A stretch of DNA of 64,000 nt from CAAGNP01 sp964611185 (lineage in GTDB: Bacteria > Bacteroidota > Bacteroidia > Bacteroidales > UBA932): positions 62,001-126,000 of the forward strand of contig CAZSXE010000001.1 of the NCBI GenBank assembly GCA_964611185.1. Reading direction: 5' to 3'. Shown here in pieces: positions 36,781 to 46,261 of this stretch; the stretch's first letter is position 1, and each line of letters opens with the position of its first letter. The position numbers were made by a program, and so were the translations under genes. The notes under the pieces were generated by a model, which was not told the origin of the DNA, did not search any database, and was given only the letters and a program-made list of their open reading frames with translations.

Positions 36781-37448
36781 TGAGTATAAAAGATAATATT
36801 ATCACAATTAATAAAGAACTGCCGTCAGCTACAACGCTGGTGGCAGTTTCAAAATTTAAACCATTAGAGGCGATACGGGAGGCATACGATGCAGGTCAGA
36901 GAATTTTCGGAGAGAGTCGTCCTCAAGAACTCAAAATGAAAGCTGAAGCTCTTCCAAAAGATATTAAATGGCATTTTATAGGTCATTTGCAGAGCAATAA
37001 AATTAAAATGGTAGTTCCTTATGTATCCCTCATTCATTCCATTGATTCTGAGAAACTTCTTTTTGAAATAGATAATTATTGCATAAATAATTCTATGAAA
37101 GCAGAGGTATTGCTTGAAATGCATATAGCCAAAGAGGAGACAAAGCAGGGGTTTTCTCTTGATCAGATGTTAACTCTTTTTGATGATCTTTTTTTTGGTA
37201 ACAAATCTCTCTCGTGTGTCACCATTCGCGGATTGATGGCTATGGCCACATTTACAGATGACGAGGTGGAAATAAGAGAGGAGTTTGCTTCACTGATTGA
37301 TTCCAAAAAGGATATTGACGAAAGGCACTATCCATTTTTAGATAATTTTAATCAACTCTCATTCGGCATGACTAATGATTATCGTATTGCTGCTGAGATG
37401 GGTAGTACAATGGTGAGAATAGGAACTGCGATATTTGGTGAGAGATAA
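36780..37448 (+). CDS. PLP homeostasis protein, YggS/PROSC family
   Basis: This 222-residue single-domain PLP-binding protein (fold III, alanine-racemase-like barrel) buffers pyridoxal phosphate and affects amino-acid pools. It has the PLP lysine in LVAVSKFKP, FGESRPQEL, WHFIGHLQSNKIK, and the phosphate-binding FGMTNDY..A and GSTMVRIGTAIFG. It ends the yidC operon; its stop codon directly abuts the stop codon of convergent dapF. Confidence 0.93.
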   Translation: MSIKDNIITINKELPSATTLVAVSKFKPLEAIREAYDAGQRIFGESRPQELKMKAEALPKDIKWHFIGHLQSNKIKMVVPYVSLIHSIDSEKLLFEIDNYCINNSMKAEVLLEMHIAKEETKQGFSLDQMLTLFDDLFFGNKSLSCVTIRGLMAMATFTDDEVEIREEFASLIDSKKDIDERHYPFLDNFNQLSFGMTNDYRIAAEMGSTMVRIGTAIFGER

Positions 37449-38243
37449 TTAAACATCTATCTCAGTTTCAAATACAAATGTAGCGGGTCCTGTAAGATAG
37501 ACCTCTGTCAAGTTTGGTAAAAATTCTACTGAAAGATGATCTTTCAATGTCCTTATTTCATATTTTATCTTTCCATCCTCCGTTTCATGGCAGCATCTTC
37601 TATTATCTACATATGCGGCCACTGCAGAGGCCGTAGCACCTGTTCCGCAGGCATAAGTCTCTTCTTCCACCCCTTTTTCAAATGTTCTGACGAACAATCC
37701 ATCAGAATTTGTCTCTACAAAGTTAACATTGGTTCCATTCGGAAAATCTTTATGATGTCTCCAGTATTTGCCTTGGGCAGCTACATCGAAGTGATTCAAA
37801 TTGTCTGTAAATATTACCAAATGCTCTACTCCCGTATCCACATAATATGATGATTCTGAGTACTTTCGCAAGGTATCTATATCTTTTATTTTAACCCTTA
37901 TTATAGATTTTTTAGGAGAATAATCTATCACGAAAGCGGTGTGCAGACCATCCGAGGCCTCGAATCTGAATGAATTGAAACCTACTCTTGCCGCAAAGGC
38001 TACGAGGCAGCGAGCTCCGTTGCCACACATTGTCCCCTGAAAACCATCGGAATTGTAGAAAACCATTTTGAAATCATTCTCAGCTGAACTACTTTTACAG
38101 AGGAGCATCAAGCCATCCGCTCCTATACCGTATCGTCTGTCGCAAAGAAAGCGAATCTGTCTGTCGCTTAGAGATATGTTTCCGTTTCTGTTGTCGATAA
38201 TGATGAAATCATTTCCGGCACCTTGATATTTATAAGCTCTCAT
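37449..38243 (-). CDS. dapF: Diaminopimelate epimerase
   Basis: This 264-residue enzyme converts LL- to meso-diaminopimelate for lysine and peptidoglycan. Both catalytic cysteines are present: Cys73 in MCGNGARC and Cys199 in YACGTGA, in two similar half-domains, with no PLP. It is the last gene of surE-lpxB-dapF and overlaps lpxB by 14 bp. The product would feed lysA, 16 kb away. Confidence 0.96.
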   Translation of the reverse strand: MRAYKYQGAGNDFIIIDNRNGNISLSDRQIRFLCDRRYGIGADGLMLLCKSSSAENDFKMVFYNSDGFQGTMCGNGARCLVAFAARVGFNSFRFEASDGLHTAFVIDYSPKKSIIRVKIKDIDTLRKYSESSYYVDTGVEHLVIFTDNLNHFDVAAQGKYWRHHKDFPNGTNVNFVETNSDGLFVRTFEKGVEEETYACGTGATASAVAAYVDNRRCCHETEDGKIKYEIRTLKDHLSVEFLPNLTEVYLTGPATFVFETEIDV

Positions 38244-39363
38244 TACTTAGTTCTTTAATCATTGCTTGAGCTACTCTTAACGAAGCTCCCTCTCCGGAGA
38301 GAGATTTCCTAATTTCTGAGTAAGATTCTTTGATCTTTGATACATACTCTGTATCGTTAAGTAATTTGTTCATTTCCGAAACAATATTTTCAGTATTACA
38401 TTCATTCTGAAGAAACTCTTTGAAAGCAAGTCTGTCGATAATGAGATTACCTAAGGAGACATATTTCACCTTTACAAAATGTTTTGCAATGCAATATGAA
38501 ACAGGATTTCCTCCGTAGCAAACCATCTGTGGTGTGCCGATAATTGCAGCTTCCAAGCTTGCTGTCCCTGATGCGATTATTGCAGCATCTGCTTGCTTAA
38601 GTATGGAATAAGTATCTGATATAATGGGTTTTATATTTGTTCCTGATATATATTTATCATAATATGACAAATCAATGGAGGGAGCAGCTGCAAGAATGTA
38701 TTGGTAATCTCCTTTTATTTGATTAATCGCACTAACAAAACGAGGAAGGAGCCAGTCAATCTCACTTTTTCTACTTCCTGCAAGAATAGCTATAATCTTT
38801 TTATCCAAAAGAGAGTGTCTGTCAAGAAATTCGTCTCTTCTCTCCTTCATACATTTGTTCTGGGCAATACTATCCATAAGGGGATTACCTTCATATATAG
38901 TATCGATATTGTGCTTTTTGAAATATTCAATTTCAAACGGGAAAATGATAAAGAGTTTATCTATGTCTCTCTTTAGATATTTTATTCTGTTTTCTTTCCA
39001 AGCCCACACCTTTGGTGATATGTAGTAGAATACTTTTATTCCCCGTTTTTTTGCATATTTTGCGATTTTAAGATTAAAGCCGGGGTAATCAATAAGAATC
39101 AAGACATCAGGACTATACCTTATTATATCTTTTTTGCAAAAATTGAGATTTGAAGAAATTTTACCGAGCTTACCAAGTACTTCGACAAATCCCATAACAG
39201 CAGTATCTTTATAATGTCTCACGAGAGTACCGCTTACAGAGGACATTAAATCTCCTCCCCAAAAGCGAAAATCACTATCGGGGTCAGCCTGCTTTAATCC
39301 TTTCATCAGATTGGATCCGTGAAGGTCTCCGGAAGCCTCTCCTGCAATTATATAGTATTTCAT
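38230..39363 (-). CDS. lpxB: Lipid-A-disaccharide synthase
   Basis: This 377-residue family-19 glycosyltransferase joins UDP-diacylglucosamine and lipid X to form the lipid A disaccharide, at the inner face of the inner membrane. Motifs include the N-terminal AGEASGDLHG, GYPGFNLKIAKYAKKRG (seen as IDYPGFNLKI), YYISPKVWAWKE and the UDP-binding AIIASGTASLEAAIIGTPQMV. Length is normal. It sits between surE and dapF with overlapping ends. Confidence 0.96.
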   Translation of the reverse strand: MKYYIIAGEASGDLHGSNLMKGLKQADPDSDFRFWGGDLMSSVSGTLVRHYKDTAVMGFVEVLGKLGKISSNLNFCKKDIIRYSPDVLILIDYPGFNLKIAKYAKKRGIKVFYYISPKVWAWKENRIKYLKRDIDKLFIIFPFEIEYFKKHNIDTIYEGNPLMDSIAQNKCMKERRDEFLDRHSLLDKKIIAILAGSRKSEIDWLLPRFVSAINQIKGDYQYILAAAPSIDLSYYDKYISGTNIKPIISDTYSILKQADAAIIASGTASLEAAIIGTPQMVCYGGNPVSYCIAKHFVKVKYVSLGNLIIDRLAFKEFLQNECNTENIVSEMNKLLNDTEYVSKIKESYSEIRKSLSGEGASLRVAQAMIKELSNESL

Positions 39364-40139
39364 TATTTAATATTCCATTTATCACGAAGAAGATTAATCT
39401 CTTCATAATCAGTGATGTCTATTTTGTGTGGAACTATAGTGACATAACCATCCGAATTAAGAATGTGATCTCCGATACTCTCTTCCTTTTCCAAATTTTC
39501 AAATAGACCGGTCATAAAGTAATACTTTTTATTCTCCTCATCTATATGTGTCTCATATTCTTTAATCCATCTGCCTGCCCCTCTTCGAGCCATTCTTATC
39601 CCTTTAATCTCATCAGGAGGGAGATTAGGAAAATTAACATTCAGATATATACCCTTAGATGGAGCAGTTTTGAAATATTTATCAAGAATGACGGAACCGT
39701 ACTTTTCTACAACGGAGAAATCGGGATTTTCATCGTGTGTGCAGATTGAAAATCCGATTGAAGGTATGTCGTAAAGTGTCCCCTCTATACAAGCGCCGAG
39801 GGTGCCGGAGTAAAGGGATGCAACGGATGCATTGGAACCGTGATTTATTCCGGAAATCAGTAAGTCCGGATGGCTGTCGGTGAAAAAAACATTCATTGCT
39901 AGCTTAACGCAATCAACAGGGGTGCCTGAGAAAGAGTATATGCTCAATCCATCCTCTTTTAATATTGTATTTAGATACATTGGTACGGCCAGGGATAAGG
40001 ATGCAGATTTTCCTGATTGAGGCTCCGATGGTGCAACAACGGTAACATTGCCGTAGGCTTGCATCATTTTTGCAAGGAAAATAACACCTTTGGAATGTAC
40101 GCTATCATCATTTGTAATTAGTATTTCTCTTTTTTTCAT
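39363..40139 (-). CDS. surE: 5'-nucleotidase SurE
   Basis: This 258-residue metal-dependent nucleotidase removes the 5'-phosphate from nucleotides. The metal site lies in ILITNDDSVHSKGV (Asp11, Asp12, Ser13), with SGTPVDCVKLA and LLISGINHGSNAS as further family motifs. It is first in the surE-lpxB-dapF operon and has its own -7 box upstream. Confidence 0.95.
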   Translation of the reverse strand: MKKREILITNDDSVHSKGVIFLAKMMQAYGNVTVVAPSEPQSGKSASLSLAVPMYLNTILKEDGLSIYSFSGTPVDCVKLAMNVFFTDSHPDLLISGINHGSNASVASLYSGTLGACIEGTLYDIPSIGFSICTHDENPDFSVVEKYGSVILDKYFKTAPSKGIYLNVNFPNLPPDEIKGIRMARRGAGRWIKEYETHIDEENKKYYFMTGLFENLEKEESIGDHILNSDGYVTIVPHKIDITDYEEINLLRDKWNIK

Positions 40140-40159
40140 TATGTTAAAAAATTCTTGTG

Positions 40160-40167
40160 CAAAGATA
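40160..40167 (-). promoter_or_regulatory. -7 element (TATCTTTG) of the surE operon
   Basis: Exact TAnnTTTG match on the minus strand, 20 bp before ATG 40139. The matching -33 region is weak. Confidence 0.6.
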
Positions 40168-40190
40168 GCTTTTTTTAGTGCTAAAATTTA

Positions 40191-40198
40191 TACATTTG
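40191..40198 (+). promoter_or_regulatory. -7 element (TACATTTG) of gap
   Basis: Exact TAnnTTTG match 63 bp before ATG 40262, giving a leader of about 55-58 nt. The upstream -33 region is T-rich but lacks a clear TTTG. It is back to back with the surE promoter. Confidence 0.6.
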
Positions 40199-40261
40199 CA
40201 CGATTTATGTAGTAACTTTCTGCTGATGTAAATGGAATGTTTAATTTTTAAATATAATAAA

Positions 40262-41266
40262 ATGAGTAAAGTAAAAGTAGGTATCAATGGTTTTGGCCGA
40301 ATCGGCCGTTTGGTTTTCAGAGCAGCACAAGGAAGGGACGATATTCAAATCGTCGGAATTAACGATCTTATCGATGTTGATTACATGGCATATATGCTTC
40401 GTTACGATTCTGCACATGGTCAGTTTAAAGGGACCGTTGAAGTTAAAGATGGCAAACTTGTGGTAAATGGCAATTCTATCAGAGTAACTTCAGAAAAGAA
40501 TCCTGCCGATTTGAAATGGAATGAAATAGGTGCAGAGTATGTTGTTGAATCTACCGGTCTTTTCCTTACCAAAGAAAAAGCTCAGGCTCATATCGATGCA
40601 GGTGCTAAGCGTGTTATTATGTCTGCTCCCTCGAAAGACGATACCCCAATGTTCGTTTTCGGTGTCAACAATAAAAAATATGCCGGAGAAGCTATTGTTT
40701 CAAACGCTTCTTGCACTACTAACTGTCTTGCTCCCATTGTAAAAGTATTAAATGAGAATTTCGGTCTTGTTGAAGGTCTTATGACCACAGTTCATGCTAC
40801 TACAGCTACTCAAAAGACCGTTGACGGCCCTTCTGCAAAGGATTGGAGAGGTGGTCGTGCGGCTGGTGCCAATATTATACCATCATCAACCGGAGCAGCG
40901 AAAGCAGTAGGTAAGGTTATTCCTGAAATGAATGGAAAGCTTACCGGTATGTCATTCAGAGTACCTACTATCGATGTTTCTGTTGTTGACTTAACTTGCC
41001 GCTTGGAAAAAGCTTGCACTTATGATGATGTAAAGAACGCAATGAAAAAAGCCTCTGAGGGTGAATTGAAAGGCATTCTCGGTTATACTGAAGATGCTGT
41101 GGTATCAAGTGATTTCCTTACCGATTCCCGTACTTCCATCTTCGATGCAGCGGCCGGGATACAGCTTAACGAACATTTTGTTAAAGTAGTTTCATGGTAT
41201 GACAATGAATGGGGCTATTCCAATAAAGTTCTTGAAATGATCAAATACATGAGCACCGTTAAATAA
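40262..41266 (+). CDS. gap: Glyceraldehyde-3-phosphate dehydrogenase
   Basis: This 334-residue glycolytic enzyme oxidises glyceraldehyde 3-phosphate to 1,3-bisphosphoglycerate with NAD. ATG 40262 precedes the NAD-binding VGINGFGRIGRLVFRA; upstream in-frame ATG 40232 would add ten unlikely residues. The catalytic Cys151 is in SNASCTTNCLAP, the histidine in TTVHATTATQKTVDGPS, and WYDNEWGYS closes the domain. It is monocistronic: a terminator follows 21 bp after the stop. Codon use looks optimised compared with neighbours, as expected for high expression. Confidence 0.97.
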   Translation: MSKVKVGINGFGRIGRLVFRAAQGRDDIQIVGINDLIDVDYMAYMLRYDSAHGQFKGTVEVKDGKLVVNGNSIRVTSEKNPADLKWNEIGAEYVVESTGLFLTKEKAQAHIDAGAKRVIMSAPSKDDTPMFVFGVNNKKYAGEAIVSNASCTTNCLAPIVKVLNENFGLVEGLMTTVHATTATQKTVDGPSAKDWRGGRAAGANIIPSSTGAAKAVGKVIPEMNGKLTGMSFRVPTIDVSVVDLTCRLEKACTYDDVKNAMKKASEGELKGILGYTEDAVVSSDFLTDSRTSIFDAAAGIQLNEHFVKVVSWYDNEWGYSNKVLEMIKYMSTVK

Positions 41267-41286
41267 TCATCTCAAATATTTGTTTT

Positions 41287-41319
41287 AAAATGGAGTTGCG
41301 CGATAAGTAACTCCATTTT
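41287..41319 (+). terminator. Intrinsic terminator of gap
   Basis: An 11-bp perfect stem (41287-41297 with 41309-41319) and 11-nt loop ends in a T run, 20 bp after the gap stop. Confidence 0.85.
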
Positions 41320-41322
41320 TTA

Positions 41323-41330
41323 TATCTTTG
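41323..41330 (+). promoter_or_regulatory. -7 element (TATCTTTG) 4 bp before the sensor-like gene
   Basis: Exact TAnnTTTG match directly after the gap terminator and only 4 bp before ATG 41335, so the transcript should begin at or next to the start codon. The -33 region would fall within the terminator hairpin. Confidence 0.55.
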
Positions 41331-41334
41331 CAGA

Positions 41335-42117
41335 ATGAAAATTAAACGCTTAGGTATTGAAAAGAAAGTTCTTCTCGGTTCGGTGGTAATAGGTCTTGTG
41401 CTTTTTATCACCGGTCTGCTTGCCTATTTTGAGTTTGGGCGGATGAGTAAATATGTTTATACCCTCATAGCCGATAATATCGCAAGTGTAAATACCTCAC
41501 GGTATCTAATGAATATTAGCGAGGAATATAATGCCAATATCATGCAGAAGATAGCATCCGATCAGATTTATTCTTCACCCGAATTTCCTGTAGATGAAAA
41601 GTTTCTATACTATCTTGATGAGCTTGAAACGCATTTTACATCTGACAAGGAAAAATGTATGGCAGACTCGATCAGGTACTCCTATATCGCCTATATGCAT
41701 GTGGTCCAGGAAGTGGATGAGATATGGCTCAATGATTATTCAAAGCGAAATGACTGGTATTTCGACAGACTTGGTGTGGTATATGAAAAATTAAAAGGTT
41801 ATATTCAAAAACTGACTATAATATCTCAAGAGGCACTTGCCGATAATTATTATAATCTAAATGATAGTTTTTATCGTTCTATTACACCAATAATAGTGTC
41901 GATGTCGGCTGGTATCATTCTGGTCGTGCTTTTTAACTATTTTATCAATCTTTTTGTCTTGTCACCTCTTATTAAAATCAATAAAGGGTTGGATAAATAT
42001 AAAAATTACAATAAATCGTACGATGTTGGTTTTGATTATGGCGGTGATCAGATGCAAGAGTTGAACCAGAATATTAAAGATATAGTAGAAGAAAACAGAT
42101 CTCTTAAGAAGAAATGA
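41335..42117 (+). CDS. Two-TM membrane protein with four-helix-bundle sensor-like domain
   Basis: This 260-residue protein has one membrane helix at ~12-34 (VLLGSVVIGLVLFITGLLAYF), a ~150-residue helical periplasmic part, a second helix at ~187-210 (PIIVSMSAGIILVVLFNYFI) and a short HAMP-like/coiled cytoplasmic tail ending in polar residues. The layout is that of the 4HB_MCP sensor module, but no kinase, methyl-acceptor or cyclase output domain follows. It overlaps trkH by 4 bases (ATGA), so it may sense ion or osmotic conditions for that transporter; this is inference. Confidence 0.7.
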   Translation: MKIKRLGIEKKVLLGSVVIGLVLFITGLLAYFEFGRMSKYVYTLIADNIASVNTSRYLMNISEEYNANIMQKIASDQIYSSPEFPVDEKFLYYLDELETHFTSDKEKCMADSIRYSYIAYMHVVQEVDEIWLNDYSKRNDWYFDRLGVVYEKLKGYIQKLTIISQEALADNYYNLNDSFYRSITPIIVSMSAGIILVVLFNYFINLFVLSPLIKINKGLDKYKNYNKSYDVGFDYGGDQMQELNQNIKDIVEENRSLKKK

Positions 42118-43562
42118 ATATCAAACTTATATCACGGTATGTCGGTATAGCGCTCATATTCAACGCTGCATTTATGCTTTTATCTGCTGTCGTATCGCTA
42201 TTTAATGGGCTTGATTCCTCATTTTCATCTCTGATTATTAGTTTTTTTATTACTTTCTTAATAGGCGTTTTTCCTGTAATTTTCGTTAGAAATTCAGATG
42301 CTATTAATATCTCAGACGGGTTTGCTATTACTATATTTTCGTGGTTGCTTTCGTGTCTTTTCGGAATGCTCCCTTATGTGATGTGGGGAGGAGAATTTTC
42401 CCTTATTAATTCGTTCTTTGAGTCTGTTTCCGGCTATACAACCACAGGAGCTACAATTTTGACCGATGTAGAGGCATTGCCCAAAGGGCTTCTCTTTTGG
42501 AGATCATCGACTCATTTTATCGGAGGAATTGGAGTTGTTATTTTTATGCTTCTGGTACTTCCGGCAATGAGTACTTTCCGTATAAGAATGTCTAAAATGG
42601 AGATATCTTCTCTTTCGAGAGAAAATTATAAATATAAGACAAAGGAAACCGTTAAAATTATCTCTACTATCTATCTCGGAATCACGGCTTTATCATTTAT
42701 TTTTTTAATTATTGCAGGGATGAAGCCGTTTGATGCGATTAATCACGCTTTCAGCATCGTCTCGACTGGAGGATTTAGCACGAAAAATGAATCAATATTG
42801 TCTTTCCATTCATTGCCGATTGAGTTAGTGGCTATGATTTTTATGCTCTTGTCCGGTTTGCATTTTGGTCTTTTGTATTCTACTTTTATTAAAAAATCTT
42901 CAAAACTCTTCAAATCTCCGATTACTCGGTATTTTTTAGGCTTTGTTCTGTTGTCTTCTATCTTAGTGGCAGCGAATATTAAAATATCAGGGAATGTGGA
43001 TTCATGGTGGATGGCATTTAGAGAAGCTTTCTTTCAGGTAATATCAATTAGTACCACTACCGGATTTGCTACCACTGACACCTCTATTTGGCCCTCTTTT
43101 TCTATTTGCATATTAGTTTTCCTCTCTTTTCAGGCTGCTTGTTCAGGTTCTACTACAGGTGGAGTGAAGGCCGATAGAGTGTGGATCTTTATGCAGACAG
43201 TAAAAACTCAAATTAAGAAAATAATTCATCCCAATGCAGTTATTCCCACTAAAGTAGGAGATCATATAATTTTACCGGAGGTATCACATTTGGTTACAAT
43301 GTATATATCATTATATACTTTTATTGTGATTTTAGTGACGATACTCTTGTCTGCGACCGGTCTTGGATTTACCGAATCTATCACTACCTCAGTGTCATTA
43401 ATGGGAAATGTTGGTCCCTCGTTCGGTGAGGGATGCGGTTCTCTCGGAAATTTCGGTTTTTTCTCAGGTTTTGCAAAATTCATTCTCTCCATAGAAATGC
43501 TATTAGGGCGTTTGGAAATCTATCCTTTGTTTATGATATTTGTTTTATTCAAAAGAAGATAA
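42114..43562 (+). CDS. trkH: TrkH-type potassium transporter subunit
   Basis: This 482-residue membrane protein has four pore-loop repeats: SGYTTTGATIL, STGGFSTKNES, STTTGFATTDTS and GNVGPSFGEG, typical of Trk/Ktr potassium uptake. About ten membrane segments are visible. Usually TrkA, a cytosolic NAD/ATP-binding regulator, is encoded next to it; here the adjacent gene is a two-TM sensor-like protein and no trkA is in the window. It ends 3 bp before the helicase gene. Confidence 0.93.
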   Translation: MNIKLISRYVGIALIFNAAFMLLSAVVSLFNGLDSSFSSLIISFFITFLIGVFPVIFVRNSDAINISDGFAITIFSWLLSCLFGMLPYVMWGGEFSLINSFFESVSGYTTTGATILTDVEALPKGLLFWRSSTHFIGGIGVVIFMLLVLPAMSTFRIRMSKMEISSLSRENYKYKTKETVKIISTIYLGITALSFIFLIIAGMKPFDAINHAFSIVSTGGFSTKNESILSFHSLPIELVAMIFMLLSGLHFGLLYSTFIKKSSKLFKSPITRYFLGFVLLSSILVAANIKISGNVDSWWMAFREAFFQVISISTTTGFATTDTSIWPSFSICILVFLSFQAACSGSTTGGVKADRVWIFMQTVKTQIKKIIHPNAVIPTKVGDHIILPEVSHLVTMYISLYTFIVILVTILLSATGLGFTESITTSVSLMGNVGPSFGEGCGSLGNFGFFSGFAKFILSIEMLLGRLEIYPLFMIFVLFKRR

Positions 43563-43565
43563 CCA

Positions 43566-44978
43566 ATGTCTCAATCCGATTATTTCTATAATAAAATTTT
43601 AAATCATTTTTCTATGGAACCCTCAGAGTGTCAGTTGTCACTCTTTAGGGTATTGTCTGATTTTACAGTACAAACGCACGAATGTGATATTATGGTTGTT
43701 AATGGCTATGCCGGAACAGGTAAAACCTCTGCAATAGCATCGTATGTGAGGACTTTAAAAGAGTTCAATATTTCTTTTGTTCTTCTTGCTCCCACTGGAA
43801 GGTCGGCAAAAGTGCTTGCCAATTACACTTCGGAACATTCATATACTATTCATAAACAAATATACCGGCAGAAATCCGCTATTGATGTCTCTTCTGTATT
43901 CAGTCTCGACTACAATAAGATGCATGATACTTATTTCATAGTGGATGAAGCATCTCTTATATCTACAGAATCTGCAAATTCTATATTCGGTACCGGAAAT
44001 CTATTAGCAGATCTGATTCAATATGTGAGGGACGGCAGTGATAATAAACTGATAATAGTGGGTGATAAAGCTCAACTACCACCCATCTCGCTTGATTTAA
44101 GTCCAGCTTTAGACAAGGAATATATGTCTATTTTCGGAAAAGTGATCTTTTCCGAGCTCTCTTCGGTGGTTCGTCAAGCAGAGACTTCAGATATACTCTT
44201 TGATGCCACTATTCTTCGCAAAATGATTGAAGATTACAAACCCGGTTCATTTCCCGTAATGAAAGCAATAGAGGATGGGGAGGTGGAGAGAATCTCAGGT
44301 GGAGATTTGATTGAAAAAATCGGGGATGCGATAGATCGTTACGGGATCGATGAAACAGTAGTGCTTTGCCGCTCAAATAAGCGGGCAAACAGATATAATG
44401 CCGGTATTCGTTCATCTGTACTTTATAGAGAAGAGCAGCTCAACAGAGGTGATAAGATAATGGTTGTTAAAAACTGTTATCAGTTTGTGGAGGGGAAAGA
44501 GGAACTTGATTTTATTGCCAACGGCGATGTAGCAGAATTAGTAAGAATCAGAAGGTATGAAGAGAGGTACGGACTCCATTTTGCCGAAGCGACTTTGATG
44601 TTTCCTGATTATAATAACATTGAAATCAACGCTGAAATAATTCTTGATACACTTCAAAGTGAATCTGCCTCACTTACTTCGCAGCAACAAAAAACATTGT
44701 ATGAAGAGGTACTTGCCGATTATGAATCCATTCCTGAAAAGAAAAAAAGATTAAAAGCAGTGCGTGAAGATAAATACTATAATGCGCTCCAGATTAAATA
44801 TGCTACGGCCATCACTTGTCACAAATCACAGGGTGGACAATGGAATTGTGTCTTTATAGACAATCCTTTTTGGCACGATATTATCTCACTTGACGACTTA
44901 AAATGGCTCTATACTGCAATCACAAGGGGTGTTAAAAAAGTCTATCTAATTAATTTTAAAGATGATTTATTTAGATAG
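43566..44978 (+). CDS. RecD-like superfamily 1 DNA helicase
   Basis: This 470-residue ATPase has Walker A NGYAGTGKTS, Walker B FIVDEASL, motif III VGDKAQLPPI, a mid-protein strand-separating region, motif V/VI segments AITCHKSQGGQW and YTAITRG. This is the shortened RecD/UvrD_C_2 form common in Bacteroidota, without RecBC partners. A 5'-3' helicase role in repair or replication is inferred. It overlaps the convergent methyltransferase gene by 12 bp. Confidence 0.9.
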   Translation: MSQSDYFYNKILNHFSMEPSECQLSLFRVLSDFTVQTHECDIMVVNGYAGTGKTSAIASYVRTLKEFNISFVLLAPTGRSAKVLANYTSEHSYTIHKQIYRQKSAIDVSSVFSLDYNKMHDTYFIVDEASLISTESANSIFGTGNLLADLIQYVRDGSDNKLIIVGDKAQLPPISLDLSPALDKEYMSIFGKVIFSELSSVVRQAETSDILFDATILRKMIEDYKPGSFPVMKAIEDGEVERISGGDLIEKIGDAIDRYGIDETVVLCRSNKRANRYNAGIRSSVLYREEQLNRGDKIMVVKNCYQFVEGKEELDFIANGDVAELVRIRRYEERYGLHFAEATLMFPDYNNIEINAEIILDTLQSESASLTSQQQKTLYEEVLADYESIPEKKKRLKAVREDKYYNALQIKYATAITCHKSQGGQWNCVFIDNPFWHDIISLDDLKWLYTAITRGVKKVYLINFKDDLFR

Positions 44979-46190
44979 GAGAGGGGTGAGAGGTTGAGTA
45001 CATATCAATATTTTCTCTTTCGTCTGGAGGGTACAACCGAAAATATGGTATGAATCTCCCTCTGAAATTTTAAGTGTTTTCGCAAGAGTAGATGATGATT
45101 GAGGAAATCCTTTGGATGATACTGATGCTTTAGGATATTTGGTATGGAGCATTTTTGCAGTTTGGCGGTTATAGTCAAATATATCTAAAATCTTGTAGGT
45201 CTTTCCGGGAAAATTATCAATACATATATCGCTTAAATACAGATGAGAACTTACTGAGAGTTTGAATACATTGTAAAGTGATGATATTAATTTAAATGCA
45301 CCGCTTTTAAGTATGGATTTATGGGGCTCATATAGATACTTCATATTATGGATCTCCTTTCGTGAAATGAAAATCGGTTCTGCTTCTTTCTCCTGCGGTA
45401 TATGAAATTTAAATATACTCTCTTCACCATGAGAAATATTTACAGCAATAATAAGCGGATCGCTTTCATTTACATTTTTATCGAGAAGAAAAAGTAATTC
45501 TTTACATTCATTGTTAACAGATATAATATGCACTTCTGTGGTTTCGGGCAGTAGTCCGAGAGTAAAAGAAATATCTGCCATCGGGGAGATTTTAATGAGA
45601 ATCCTGTTCGATAATGTGAATAAAGACTCTTTTAGCTCAAAAAAATCGGGTTCACAATCTTTTATTGAATATAATTTTTCTCCTGTCTTTCCTCTTCTTG
45701 CCGGATCAAGGAAAACTAAATTAAATTTCTTATTAATCTTATTTTCAATGTATGAAACATCTATGTTAGCGGTAATAACATTTATGTTATCTGCCTTTAG
45801 AACCATAAAATTACTTTTTGCAGCAGACGATAGAGAAGAATTTCTCTCATAATACCATACCTGCTTGGATTTTAAAGAATAAGCCCATGTATCCATTCCC
45901 AATCCTCCTGTTAAATCGGCAACAGTGTCGGATTCAGAGACGAACCGTTGTTTATATAAGGCAGTGAGTTCACTGCTGCATTGCTCTATTGAGAGTGGAA
46001 ATGGAAATATTAAAGAAGGATATTTGTACCATGAGGGAATTTTATATTTAATTTTATTTCTCGCATTTATGCAATTAACAGCAAGAGAAACATCTATCCC
46101 TGGGAAACGGGACGAACTGAGCAAAAGCGCGGCAGTATCGTCATTTTCATGTTCGAGAATGAATTGAATAAATGTTTTTTCGTCTATCAT
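44967..46190 (-). CDS. SAM-dependent methyltransferase, THUMP-like
   Basis: This 407-residue protein has a Rossmann methyltransferase core: SAM motif I VADLTGGLGMD at ~residue 100, DNINVITANID, and LVFLDPARR as motif IV. The last ~150 residues resemble the THUMP-like domain found with such enzymes, suggesting an RNA substrate. ATG 46190 is chosen; the TTG at 46229 would place the start upstream of the -7 box. It is a single gene, divergent from the phosphohexomutase. Confidence 0.82.
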   Translation of the reverse strand: MIDEKTFIQFILEHENDDTAALLLSSSRFPGIDVSLAVNCINARNKIKYKIPSWYKYPSLIFPFPLSIEQCSSELTALYKQRFVSESDTVADLTGGLGMDTWAYSLKSKQVWYYERNSSLSSAAKSNFMVLKADNINVITANIDVSYIENKINKKFNLVFLDPARRGKTGEKLYSIKDCEPDFFELKESLFTLSNRILIKISPMADISFTLGLLPETTEVHIISVNNECKELLFLLDKNVNESDPLIIAVNISHGEESIFKFHIPQEKEAEPIFISRKEIHNMKYLYEPHKSILKSGAFKLISSLYNVFKLSVSSHLYLSDICIDNFPGKTYKILDIFDYNRQTAKMLHTKYPKASVSSKGFPQSSSTLAKTLKISEGDSYHIFGCTLQTKEKILICTQPLTPLLSK

Positions 46191-46194
46191 ATTA

Positions 46195-46202
46195 CAAAGA
46201 TA
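46195..46202 (-). promoter_or_regulatory. -7 element (TATCTTTG) 4 bp before the methyltransferase ATG
   Basis: Exact TAnnTTTG match on the minus strand ending 4 bp before ATG 46190. The transcript would begin at about the start codon, predicting a leaderless mRNA. Confidence 0.6.
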
Positions 46203-46211
46203 ATCTATTAC

Positions 46212-46242
46212 TTTGTTTCTAATTTGCAATTTGCTAAATTCG
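46212..46242 (+). promoter_or_regulatory. Promoter of the phosphohexomutase gene
   Basis: TTTG at 46212-46215, a 19-bp spacer and TAAATTCG at 46235-46242 (7 of 8 informative positions as in TAnnTTTG, one T to C). The leader would be about 13 nt. Confidence 0.7.
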
Positions 46243-46261
46243 CATAATTAAATAATACACA

